A stretch of 51,316 nucleotides of DNA from JAFGJQ01 sp964586145. Its GTDB lineage: Bacteria; Planctomycetota; Phycisphaerae; UBA1845. Within the stretch, counting starts at the first letter, position 1. Each line of letters begins with the position of its first letter. The stretch is from NCBI GenBank assembly GCA_964586145.1, contig CAZPHH010000029.1, positions 1-51,316 on the forward strand, read 5' to 3'. Below, one piece after another: positions 7,373 through 14,676 of the stretch. The translations under genes were made by a program, and so were the position numbers. The notes under the pieces were generated by a model. It saw only the letters and a program-made list of their open reading frames with translations, searched no databases and had not been told where the DNA came from.

Positions 7373-7912
7373 ATGAGCGACGCGGACACCCATCCGGAAC
7401 CCCGGGCGATCATCATCGCCGGCCCCGACGGCGCGGGCAAAACCACGTTCGCCCGCGAGTTCCTGCCGGCCGAGGGCGAGTGCCCCACGTTCATCAACGC
7501 CGATCTGATCGCCGAGGGGCTGTCGCCGTTTCAGCCCGACCAGGCGGCGGTCGAGGCGTCGCGACTGATGCTCGAGCACGTTCGGCAGCGCGTGGCCAAA
7601 CGGCAGGACTTCGCCATTGAGACCACCCTGGCCGGTCGTGCGTACCTGCGCATGATCCGTGAATGGAAAGCGGTCGAATACCAGGTCGAGATGATCTTTC
7701 TGCAACTTCCGTCGGCCGATCTTGCCGTCCAGCGCGTCCGCCAGCGCGTGGCACAGGGTGGGCACAGTATCCCCGAAGCGGCCATTCGTCGCCGCTTTGA
7801 TCGTGGCCTGCTGAATCTCCGCGAGCGGTACCGCAACGTCGTCAATGTCTGGCAGGTTTTCGACGCAAGCCAATGGCCGCCCGTCCTGCTGGACGAAGGG
7901 GTGAATCCATGA
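7373..7912 (+). CDS. Zeta-toxin-like P-loop kinase
   Basis: The 179-residue protein has Walker A GPDGAGKTT (17-25), FINADLIAEGLSP (Asn42-Ala-Asp44, substrate region), ETTLAGRAYL (83-92) and the lid-like segment RVAQGGHSIPEAAIRRRF (125-142). These fit the zeta-toxin/UDP-N-acetylglucosamine kinase-like family, whose toxins phosphorylate cell-wall precursors. Many chromosomal members are untested. ATG 7373 is chosen because family similarity begins there. The following small gene overlaps by ATGA, so the two are translated together. Toxicity is inferred only. Confidence 0.82.
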   Translation: MSDADTHPEPRAIIIAGPDGAGKTTFAREFLPAEGECPTFINADLIAEGLSPFQPDQAAVEASRLMLEHVRQRVAKRQDFAIETTLAGRAYLRMIREWKAVEYQVEMIFLQLPSADLAVQRVRQRVAQGGHSIPEAAIRRRFDRGLLNLRERYRNVVNVWQVFDASQWPPVLLDEGVNP

Positions 7913-8106
7913 TTCAACAAAGCCGTAACCAGTATCCCGAGATGCAGGGCAGCCGTACCGCCATGATCCGCGCCGCTCGCCGTGCGGCCGATCTGGCGAA
8001 ACGGCACAATCAGCCGCTGGTTCTGTGGCGCGACGGTCGCGTTGTGGAGATCATGCCCGATGAATTGCCGGAACTGCCGGAGCGAACGCCCGAGAAGCAG
8101 CCCTGA
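7909..8106 (+). CDS. Small protein paired with the zeta-toxin-like kinase (possible antitoxin)
   Basis: The 65-residue protein begins on the overlapping ATGA of the kinase gene. Its N-terminal half is helical and basic (MIRAARRAADLAKRHNQPL). A short strand-rich segment follows (VLWRDGRVVEIMPDELPELP). It does not resemble the known epsilon or PezA antitoxins. The tight coupling suggests a partner or antitoxin, but the order (kinase first) differs from classical epsilon-zeta. No function is proven. Confidence 0.7.
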   Translation: MIQQSRNQYPEMQGSRTAMIRAARRAADLAKRHNQPLVLWRDGRVVEIMPDELPELPERTPEKQP

Positions 8107-8120
8107 CCCGGTGGACGCTG

Positions 8121-8897
8121 ATGGAGCACGAAACAACACCCAACCCGCCCCTCCGGCTCTATCGTGACCTGGCGGACTGGTATCCGCTGCTGACGCCGGT
8201 GGCCGACTATGCCGAGGAGGCCGGCTTCTATCGGCGTTTGTTCGAGGCCCACTGCAAAAGGCCGCCTCGAACCCTGCTCGATCTGGGTAGCGGGGGCGGG
8301 CACAATGCCGCGCACCTGAAGGCAACGCTGGCCTGCACGCTGGTGGATATTGCGCCGGACATGCTGGCCCTGAGCCGCCGCCTGAATCCCGAATGCGAGC
8401 ACGTTCAGGGCGACATGCGGTCGATTCGGCTCGACCGTGTCTTTGACTGCGTGCTCATCCATGACGCGATCGGCTACATGGCCTCGCGCGAGGACCTTGC
8501 CAAAGCCATCGCCACGGCATTCGCGCACACCGCCCCCGGCGGGGTCGCGATGTTCCAGCCGGATTTCGTCTCGGAGACCTTCCGGCCGGGCACCGAGACG
8601 GGCGGCCGCGACGGCGGCGGGCGCGGCCTGCGCTACCTCGAATGGCGGTGGACTCCCGGCCCCGGGACCGACGTGTACGTGACCGACATGGCCTACCTGT
8701 TGAGAGACGAAAGCGGGGCGGTTGAGGTTGCCCATGACCGGCACATCATGGGGCTGTTCCCGCGGGCCGCCTGGCTGGAGCGGATCGCGGAGGCCGGCTT
8801 TGAGCCGCGTGCGGTCCCCTTCGAGCACAGCTCGTCCAGCAACACCGGCCACGAGATATTCCTTGGGCTGCGGCCTGTCGCGGACGGAGGGTTATGA
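8121..8897 (+). CDS. Class I SAM-dependent methyltransferase
   Basis: This 258-residue protein shows SAM-binding motif I as LLDLGSGGGHNAAHL (52-66), an acidic residue after the second strand (CTLVDIAPDML), motif II/III elements (VQGDMRSI, DCVLIHDAIGYM) and the usual GGVAMFQPD loop. The C-terminal part is family-specific and gives no clue to substrate. It starts 14 bases after the small partner gene and ends one base before the next methyltransferase, so 7373-9663 may be one transcription unit. The substrate is unknown. Confidence 0.85.
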   Translation: MEHETTPNPPLRLYRDLADWYPLLTPVADYAEEAGFYRRLFEAHCKRPPRTLLDLGSGGGHNAAHLKATLACTLVDIAPDMLALSRRLNPECEHVQGDMRSIRLDRVFDCVLIHDAIGYMASREDLAKAIATAFAHTAPGGVAMFQPDFVSETFRPGTETGGRDGGGRGLRYLEWRWTPGPGTDVYVTDMAYLLRDESGAVEVAHDRHIMGLFPRAAWLERIAEAGFEPRAVPFEHSSSSNTGHEIFLGLRPVADGGL

Positions 8898-8898
8898 A

Positions 8899-9663
8899 GT
8901 GAGCGATTTCCCGCCGCGTTTTTGGCCGATCTTCTTCGAGCTTTATGAGTCGCTTCCCCGGCAGGGGCCGGGCAGCCGCGCCTGCGCCGCGAAAGCGCTC
9001 GGCTTCTGTCGCGATCTGCCGCCCGCGCCGGCGGTGCTCGACCTCGGGTGCGGCGTCGGCGGGCAGACACTCCATCTCGCCGAACTGACCTCAGGCACCC
9101 TCGTCGCCGTGGACAGCCATGCCCCAAGCATTGAGCGGCTGCGTGCGACGGTCGCCGTGCGTGGGCTTGCCGATCGGATTCAGCCGCTGGTCGCCGACAT
9201 GGCCGACCCGGGGTTGCCGCCCGGGAGCTTTGACCTCGTTTGGTCCGAGGGGGCGCTCTACAACATCGGCATCGAGAACGCCCTGCGCGTCTGCCACGGG
9301 CTGTTGCGTCCCGGTGGCTACCTCGCCTTCACCGAAGCCGTCTGGCGGAAGGAGGATCCGCCGCCCGAGGTGAAGGAGAGCTTCGACCTCGACTATCCGA
9401 CGATGGGCCGCGTTCCGGACGTCCTGGCGGCAATCGAGCGATGCGGCTTCTCGCGGATCGGGCACTTCCCGTTGCCGGACGAGGCGTGGTGGGATGATTT
9501 TTACACCCCGATGGAGATTCGCATTAAGGAATTGCGCAGCAAATATGCGGACGACGGCGCCGCGCTCGCCGTCCTCGACAAGCTCGCCCAGGAGCCAGAG
9601 ATGCACCGCAGGCACTCAGACTACTACGCCTATGAATTCTTCGTGGTGCGCCGAAAGAGCTGA
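8899..9663 (+). CDS. Class I SAM-dependent methyltransferase (second, unrelated subtype)
   Basis: The 254-residue product starts at GTG 8899, preceded by GGAGG at a suitable distance; no in-frame ATG fits. Motif I is VLDLGCGVGGQTLHL (46-60), followed by VAVDSHAPSIERL, ADMADPGLPPGSFDLVWSEGALYNIG and a GGYLAFTEAVW strand. It resembles the UbiE/COQ5-type Methyltransf_11/25 group. The W-rich tail (EAWWDDFYTPMEIRIKEL) may shape the acceptor site. Apart from the fold it is not a copy of the preceding methyltransferase. The substrate is unknown. Confidence 0.85.
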   Translation: MSDFPPRFWPIFFELYESLPRQGPGSRACAAKALGFCRDLPPAPAVLDLGCGVGGQTLHLAELTSGTLVAVDSHAPSIERLRATVAVRGLADRIQPLVADMADPGLPPGSFDLVWSEGALYNIGIENALRVCHGLLRPGGYLAFTEAVWRKEDPPPEVKESFDLDYPTMGRVPDVLAAIERCGFSRIGHFPLPDEAWWDDFYTPMEIRIKELRSKYADDGAALAVLDKLAQEPEMHRRHSDYYAYEFFVVRRKS

Positions 9664-10046
9664 CCGCCCCGCCCGCCGAAAGCAACGCCCGGACTCTGCA
9701 CTGCAAAGGTCGGATTCGTCGCGTCCCGCGCAAGTTCTCACGCCCGCACCGGCGCAAGTCCTTTGTCCTCGTCGCTCCGTCGCTTGGGTTGCGGGCGCAG
9801 CCCGCGCAGCGACTCTCCCGTAAATGGCTCTCGCCCAGTGAGCACACCCGCTCACGCTGGACCCCGTCGCCATTTCGCACTCGCGCCGGGTAGGTGAGAG
9901 CAGGACGGGCAACACCAACCCCGCCGGACAGCACCGGTCGCCAGGCGAAGGCCGTTGTGGACGCTTCCGCCAGGAGCCCGCAATGGAGGAACCGTGTGCC
10001 GGCCTGGCTGCGATAACTCCACGGCCACCCCGCCGGGGGATTTGGC
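9664..10046. other. 383-base convergent intergenic interval
   Basis: This separates the second methyltransferase from the 3' end of rpoN. I see no coding frame with support, no clear terminator with a T-run and no RNA gene. The minus strand is open at 9616-9918, but the translation is Arg/Ala/Cys-rich without family features, as expected of GC-rich non-coding DNA. Confidence 0.5.
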
Positions 10047-11504
10047 TCAGAATTTCCGGCGCTGGCGGGCGGGGGGGATGTTGAGTTGCTGGCGGTACTT
10101 GGCCACCGTGCGGCGGGAAATTTCGATGCCCTCGGCCTTGAGCGCCGCGGCGATCTGGTCGTCGTTCAGCGGGTCGGCGCCGTCCTCTTTTTCCACGATC
10201 TCCGAGACCCGGACCTTCACGCTGTCCCAGCTTGTGGTCTGCCCGTCCTCCGTCTCGGTGCCGCCGGTGAAGAAGTATCGCATGGGGTAGATGCCCCGCG
10301 GCGTCTGCATGTACTTCTCTGCGACCGTCCGGCTGATGGTGGACGGGTCGCAGCTCAGCCGCTCGGCCAGCTCGCTCATCCGCAGCACCTTCAGGCCCTG
10401 CGGACCGACCTCGAAGAAGTCACGCTGCCGCTCGACAATGGCCTCGGCCACGGCCAGCAGCCGGCCACGCCGGTATCGAATCGCGTCGATCAGGGCGTTG
10501 GCCGCCTCCACGTGCTTGCGGACGAAATCGCGGACGTCCTTGCCGTTCTCCTTCGCCTTGAGCATGTCGACGTATTTCCGGGAGACGCGCAGCCGGGGGC
10601 TGTTCCCGTCGGCCAGCCGCACCTCCAGCTCGCCGTTCCGCTCGGAGTAGTCCACCATCACGTCCGGCTGGATGCGCGGGACCGCGCGATCCACGACCCG
10701 ATACCCCGGGTGCAGCACCAGCGTGGAGGTGATTGCCTTGACGGCCTCCTGGATCTCCCCCACGGAATACCCGGTGGCCTTGGCGATGGCGGGGTAGCGG
10801 TTCTTCTCAATGTCCGCCAGGTGGTTCTGGATCAGCTCGCGTTCGATTCGGTTGTCGCCGGGCATCGCCTCCAGTTGCAGCAGAAGGCACTCCTGGTAGT
10901 CGCGTGCGGCGATGCCGACCGGGTCCAGACGCTGCACCAGCGCCAGCGCCCGCTCCATCACATCCAGGGCCAGGGGAGGTCGGACCGAGTCGGCCACCTC
11001 CTCCAGCCGGATCTTCAGGTATCCGTCCTCCTCCAGGTGGTAGATGATCGCCTCCCCCGCCCGTCGCGTCTCCTCGTCCAGTTCGAGCACGCGCCACTGC
11101 GAGAGCAGATACTCATCCAGCCCGGCCGGTCGGCTGGCCGTGTTGGCCATGGCCTCCATCTTGGGATCGCGGTCGCCGTCCACCGGGGCCCGGCGCGGCG
11201 TGTAGGGCGCGTCCACCGCGTCCAGATCGTACTCGCGGGAGAATCCGTCCAGGCGGTTGAAGCTGGCCGCCTCGGAGGTGTCCGCCGCACCGCGATCGTC
11301 CGGTTCCTCACGTCGCTTGACGGGGGCTTCCTGCTCCAGGTCGTGCCGTTCCAGGGCGATGTTTTTCTCCAACTCCTCGGCGACCCGGTTCTCCAGGGCC
11401 ATGATGTTGAGCTGAAGGATGTCCATGGACTGGATCAGTTGCGGAGTGAGCCGCTGCTCCATCCGCATGTACTGACCCATCACTTGGGAAAGTGATTGAG
11501 ACAC
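10047..11504 (-). CDS. rpoN: RNA polymerase sigma-54 factor (RpoN)
   Basis: The 485-residue protein has all three sigma-54 regions: the Gln/Leu-rich activator-interacting N-terminus (MRMEQRLTPQLIQSMDILQL), the core-binding domain, and the promoter-binding C-terminus with an HTH-like LAERLSCDPSTISRTVAEKY. The RpoN box lies near residue 464 (RRTVAKYRQ). GTG 11504 is chosen because AGGAG sits six bases upstream and the protein then starts with the usual SQSLSQVM. Sigma-54 requires enhancer-binding ATPases, and none is encoded in this window. I found no sigma-54 promoter upstream of the nearby flagellin gene. Confidence 0.97.
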   Translation of the reverse strand: MSQSLSQVMGQYMRMEQRLTPQLIQSMDILQLNIMALENRVAEELEKNIALERHDLEQEAPVKRREEPDDRGAADTSEAASFNRLDGFSREYDLDAVDAPYTPRRAPVDGDRDPKMEAMANTASRPAGLDEYLLSQWRVLELDEETRRAGEAIIYHLEEDGYLKIRLEEVADSVRPPLALDVMERALALVQRLDPVGIAARDYQECLLLQLEAMPGDNRIERELIQNHLADIEKNRYPAIAKATGYSVGEIQEAVKAITSTLVLHPGYRVVDRAVPRIQPDVMVDYSERNGELEVRLADGNSPRLRVSRKYVDMLKAKENGKDVRDFVRKHVEAANALIDAIRYRRGRLLAVAEAIVERQRDFFEVGPQGLKVLRMSELAERLSCDPSTISRTVAEKYMQTPRGIYPMRYFFTGGTETEDGQTTSWDSVKVRVSEIVEKEDGADPLNDDQIAAALKAEGIEISRRTVAKYRQQLNIPPARQRRKF

Positions 11505-11609
11505 CCGACACTCCTGGCTTACCGGTCTCGTCGAACCGCGCCGGGCGACCTTCTCGGGGATTGCCGCCCGGCGGTACAATCGGCACGCGGCCCGTCCCCA
11601 CTATATGCT

Positions 11610-11618
11610 ATTATACCA
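11610..11618 (-). promoter_or_regulatory. Extended -10 promoter element upstream of rpoN
   Basis: On the minus strand the sequence reads TGGTATAAT, a perfect extended -10, about 106 bases before the rpoN GTG. A matching -35 is weak (TTCTCG, 16-base spacing), as often seen with extended -10 promoters. The surrounding AT-rich patch stands out from the GC-rich flanks. Confidence 0.5.
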
Positions 11619-11690
11619 CATACTCGAGGGCCGAGAACGCCCAGCGGACCGCTTTCGAGTCCGCTTGCGCGGCGAATGTCCCGCAAATGG

Positions 11691-12314
11691 CTATGAGGGA
11701 TCAGACGGCTCGCGAAATGAGGTCCGACCGCGGATCGCAGACTCGAGCATCGCCGCGGTGGCGTACTCCAATTGCGAACCGACAGCCAGCCCGCGCGCCG
11801 GGCGGGTGAGTTTCACGCCGGTGTCGGCCAGGACACTCTCAATGTGCAGGGCTGTCCCGTCGCCTTCGAACGTCGGATTGGTGGCCAGAACCACTTCACG
11901 CACCTCGGACGACTTGATGCGCCGGGCGAGGGCGTCAATGGTCAGATCGCCCGGCCCCACGCCCTCCAGCGGTGCGATGTGCCCCATTAGAACGTGATAC
12001 ACGCCCCGAATCAACCCCGTGGCCTCCAGGGCCCCCACGTCCCGGGGTTGCTCCACCACCCAGATTTCGCCCGCGTCACGCTGCGGATCCCGGCAAATGG
12101 AGCACGGGTCGGTTTCCGTGAGGTTGAAGCAGATGCGGCAGTGACTCACGTTGCGCTTGACCGCCAGAATCGCGTCGGCCAGCGCCGAGGCCTCTTCCCG
12201 CGTCGCACGCAGCACGTGGAACGCCAGCCGTTCCGCGCTGCGCGGGCCGATGCCCGGGAGCTTCTGGAATTCCTCCTTGAGCCGCTCCAGAGATTCGATT
12301 CGGCCGGAACTCAT
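11691..12314 (-). CDS. recR: Recombination mediator RecR
   Basis: The 207-residue protein has the helix-hairpin-helix LQKLPGIGPRSAERLAFHVL-type region near the N-terminus, a Cys4 zinc finger (Cys59, 62, 71 and 74) and a Toprim domain beginning IWVVEQPRDVGALEATG. RecR forms a ring that, with RecO (encoded at 37978), loads RecA on SSB-coated gaps. ATG 12314 gives the normal family N-terminus; GTG 12338 is an in-frame alternative. It lies 38 bases after ybaB, in the widespread dnaX-ybaB-recR order. Confidence 0.97.
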   Translation of the reverse strand: MSSGRIESLERLKEEFQKLPGIGPRSAERLAFHVLRATREEASALADAILAVKRNVSHCRICFNLTETDPCSICRDPQRDAGEIWVVEQPRDVGALEATGLIRGVYHVLMGHIAPLEGVGPGDLTIDALARRIKSSEVREVVLATNPTFEGDGTALHIESVLADTGVKLTRPARGLAVGSQLEYATAAMLESAIRGRTSFREPSDPS

Positions 12315-12352
12315 GGTCAGCGCACCGCCGTCAGTCACCCTTTGCTGCGAAC

Positions 12353-12688
12353 TTATCGGCCGCCCAGCATGTCCGTCAGGCCCGGAATGTTCAGCCCGCC
12401 GGTGAGTTGCTGCATTTCCTGCTGCATCGCGCTCTGCGCCTGGGTGGCCGCCGCGCAGACGGCCGCTTTCACCAGATCCTCCAGCAGTTCCACGTCGCCG
12501 GTCGCCGACGGCTCAATCTTCACCCGGATCACCGAGCCTTTGCCGTCCACGGTCACCGTCACCGCGCCGCCGCCGGCGTCCGCGGTGTACCGGCGGGATT
12601 CCAACTCCGCCCGCATCTGTGCGAGCTTCTCCTGGAATTCCTTCGCTTGCTTCAGCATGCCCATCATGTTGCCCAAACCGCCCAGCAT
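12353..12688 (-). CDS. ybaB: YbaB/EbfC family nucleoid-associated protein
   Basis: This 111-residue protein starts at ATG 12688 behind GGGAGGT. It has the YbaB layout: Met/Gly-rich start (MLGGLGNMMGMLKQAKEFQ), a helix, the strand pair GGAVTVTVDGKGSVIRVKI, and a C-terminal helix followed by a Met/Gly-rich tail. Family members bind DNA as dimers with little specificity. The dnaX-ybaB-recR arrangement supports the call. A link to recombination or replication restart is suspected from context in many species but is not established. Confidence 0.95.
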   Translation of the reverse strand: MLGGLGNMMGMLKQAKEFQEKLAQMRAELESRRYTADAGGGAVTVTVDGKGSVIRVKIEPSATGDVELLEDLVKAAVCAAATQAQSAMQQEMQQLTGGLNIPGLTDMLGGR

Positions 12689-12758
12689 CTTGACCTCCCA
12701 TGACTGCAAACCCGATCCGTTCCGGCCGATCTCGTCCAAGCTGGCCTCCGCCCGCCGC

Positions 12759-14273
12759 TCACTCCGACGGGGATTCCGAATTCTCGACAACCCCGTCGTC
12801 CACTCCCTCCGGAGACGCGGAATCCCCACCTGCCGTCTCCCCGATCGGCATGCGGGCCGGGCGAACTCCCACCAACGACCCGTTCGTCAGAGTCAGCGCT
12901 CGCCGAACCAGCGGGCTGGCCATTACTCGCTCTTTCTCCACCGTGGGCACGCCCACCCCCACGGCCTGCGGCGCGGCCGACACGGGCTCAGGTCGAACCT
13001 CCGGCACGGCCGCTTGTGGAACAACAGCCGGGCCGGGTTTCGGCGGCCTGGATGCGACGAGGCCGGGACCGGCGTTCAGCGGCCGCTCAGCGGGGGGCTC
13101 TTTTTTTTTTGCAGCGGGCGGCTCGGCCGCCCCGGTGGCGCCCTCCAGGTGATCCAGCAGCGTCTGCACGTCCGAGAAGTCTCGGGCCTGGGCCAGGCGG
13201 ACCACCGCGGCGTCGAGCAGGGCCCGGCCGGACCGGCTGCTCTTGACCGCCCGCCGCACTTCCTCGCAGAGGCTGATCATGTACACGTAGGTGGCCGCGT
13301 CGAACCCGCGTGACTGCTCGATGAGCTGCTCGCGAACCTGGGCTGGCACGTCGACCAACTCGGTCTGCGGCCCGCAGACGCGAAGCAGCATCAGCGTCCG
13401 CAGGTGTTCGATCAACGTGTCGCAGACCCGCTCGGCCGTGTGGCCCGTGGCGAAGCACCGGTCCACCCCGACCAGCGTCCCGGCCGCATCCCCGGCGGCG
13501 ATGCAACGCACCGTCTCGAAGATTAACTCGTCGTGCGGAGCGGGCAGCACCTCGTCCATCACCTCGGCCGACAGTCGCGCCCCGCCGAACGCCATGAGCT
13601 GATCCAGCAGCGACAGGGCGTCCCGCATGGACCCGGACGCCAGCCGGGCGACCCGCCGCACCACCGCGTCGTCCGCCTCGATCGACTCGGCCCGCAGAAT
13701 CTCCCGCAGGCGGCCGCAGATGGCGTCCACGTGGATGCTGCGGAAATCGAACCGCTGGCATCGGCTCTGGATCGTGGCCGGAACGCGATGCGCCTCCGTG
13801 GTGGCCAGAATGAACTTCACGTGCGCCGGCGGCTCTTCCAGCGTCTTGAGCAGGGCGTTGAACGCGCCCGTGCTGAGCATGTGGACTTCGTCGATGATGT
13901 AGACCTTGAAACGCGAGCGGGCGGGCCGGTATACCGCGTTGCTGCGCAGGTCACGGATGTTGTCCACTCCCGTGTTGCTGGCCGCGTCGATCTCGACCAC
14001 GTCGATGTCTTCGCCCTCGGCGATGAGTCGGCAGGCCTCGCACTCGCAGCACGGCTGGTCGGTGGGCGCATCGGCCTTCAGGCAGTTGAGGGCCTTGGCC
14101 AGAATACGGGCCATGGAGGTCTTGCCCACGCCGCGCGTGCCCGTGAACAGGTATCCGTGGTGAATCCGGCCCGACGCCACCGCGTTCTTCAGCGTGGCGG
14201 CCACCGCATCCTGTCCGACAATCTCGTCGAATCCCCGGCTGCGGTACTTCCTTGCCAGAACCGTGTATGCCAT
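12759..14273 (-). CDS. dnaX: DNA polymerase III subunit tau/gamma (DnaX)
   Basis: The 504-residue zero-frame product begins MAYTVLARKYRSRGFDEIVG. It has Walker A GTRGVGKT (45-52), the zinc-binding Cys cluster (Cys64 and CCECEAC at 75-81), DEVHMLS and the SRC sensor (IQSRCQRF). Domain III follows, then a Pro/Ala-rich tau tail. An A10 run inside the tail (13101-13110) could shift ribosomes or polymerase by -1 and give a gamma form of about 395 residues ending RAPR. The ATP-driven clamp loader acts at the replication fork. The SRP RNA gene lies just upstream on the same strand. Confidence 0.97.
   Translation of the reverse strand: MAYTVLARKYRSRGFDEIVGQDAVAATLKNAVASGRIHHGYLFTGTRGVGKTSMARILAKALNCLKADAPTDQPCCECEACRLIAEGEDIDVVEIDAASNTGVDNIRDLRSNAVYRPARSRFKVYIIDEVHMLSTGAFNALLKTLEEPPAHVKFILATTEAHRVPATIQSRCQRFDFRSIHVDAICGRLREILRAESIEADDAVVRRVARLASGSMRDALSLLDQLMAFGGARLSAEVMDEVLPAPHDELIFETVRCIAAGDAAGTLVGVDRCFATGHTAERVCDTLIEHLRTLMLLRVCGPQTELVDVPAQVREQLIEQSRGFDAATYVYMISLCEEVRRAVKSSRSGRALLDAAVVRLAQARDFSDVQTLLDHLEGATGAAEPPAAKKKEPPAERPLNAGPGLVASRPPKPGPAVVPQAAVPEVRPEPVSAAPQAVGVGVPTVEKERVMASPLVRRALTLTNGSLVGVRPARMPIGETAGGDSASPEGVDDGVVENSESPSE
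13101..13110 (-). promoter_or_regulatory. Slippery A10 run in dnaX (candidate programmed frameshift or transcript slippage)
   Basis: The sense strand has ten A residues, read in frame zero as GCA AAA AAA AAA GAG. In the -1 frame the ribosome would read Arg-Ala-Pro-Arg and stop at TGA (13087-13089), producing a gamma-length subunit. Homopolymer A runs generate gamma in Thermus by transcript slippage, and A6G does so in E. coli by ribosomal frameshift. The mechanism here is inferred. Confidence 0.7.
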
Positions 14274-14354
14274 GCGTGCTCCACCCGTCGCCCCGGCCGG
14301 TCCATCGCCCCCCGACCTACAGCCCGCGCCGCCGCGCAGCGGCGACCGCCCCAT

Positions 14355-14474
14355 GGCGGGCATTGACGGCCAGGTTTGTCCACGGCACCTGAACGACGAA
14401 GGTGGGCTGCTCTGTCTCCAGCCTGACCCGTTGTCTCCGGCATCCACTGCATGGGACCCGGCCGTCAATGCACG
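14355..14474 (-). ncRNA. ffs: Signal recognition particle RNA (4.5S-like)
   Basis: On the minus strand, helix 8 at 14426-14406 reads GUCAGG-CUG-GAGA-CAG-AGCAG. This is the Ffh-binding motif with a GNRA tetraloop, matching E. coli GUCAGG-UCC-GGAA-GGA-AGCAG position by position. A perfect 12-bp closing helix (GCATTGACGGCC with GGCCGTCAATGC) spans 14470-14459 and 14370-14359, and extends three pairs past a mismatch. The RNA guides ribosomes translating membrane proteins. A promoter at 14524-14552 could place the 5' end near 14517, so the primary transcript may be longer than the core given here. No T-run terminator is visible. Confidence 0.9.
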
Positions 14475-14523
14475 CCACGCGGGCGGCCTCGGCCCGCCGG
14501 ACCGTGCCCCGCGGGCCCCAAAG

Positions 14524-14552
14524 ATTCTACAAGGCGCCGGCGGCGGCGGCAA
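14524..14552 (-). promoter_or_regulatory. Sigma-70-type promoter of the SRP RNA gene
   Basis: On the minus strand TTGCCG (14552-14547) is followed by 17 bases and TAGAAT (14529-14524). The same TAGAAT -10 appears before thioredoxin and the Minf_1886 gene. The predicted start is near 14517. Confidence 0.6.
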
Positions 14553-14676
14553 CCCGACCGACGAAGCGACCCGGACAGGAAACTCGGTCGGAGTCGTGAC
14601 AGAGGGGGTTGATGAGGGGGTTTCCGGCCGGCGCCGGACTGCGAACGGCCACGCGCTCCGGGCGAGACGGCTTCCC

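Noticed and set aside
9664..9930. Minus-strand open frame at 9616-9918
   Set aside because: The translation is Arg/Cys/Ala-rich, with no ribosome site and no recognisable domain, and it overlaps the end of the methyltransferase.
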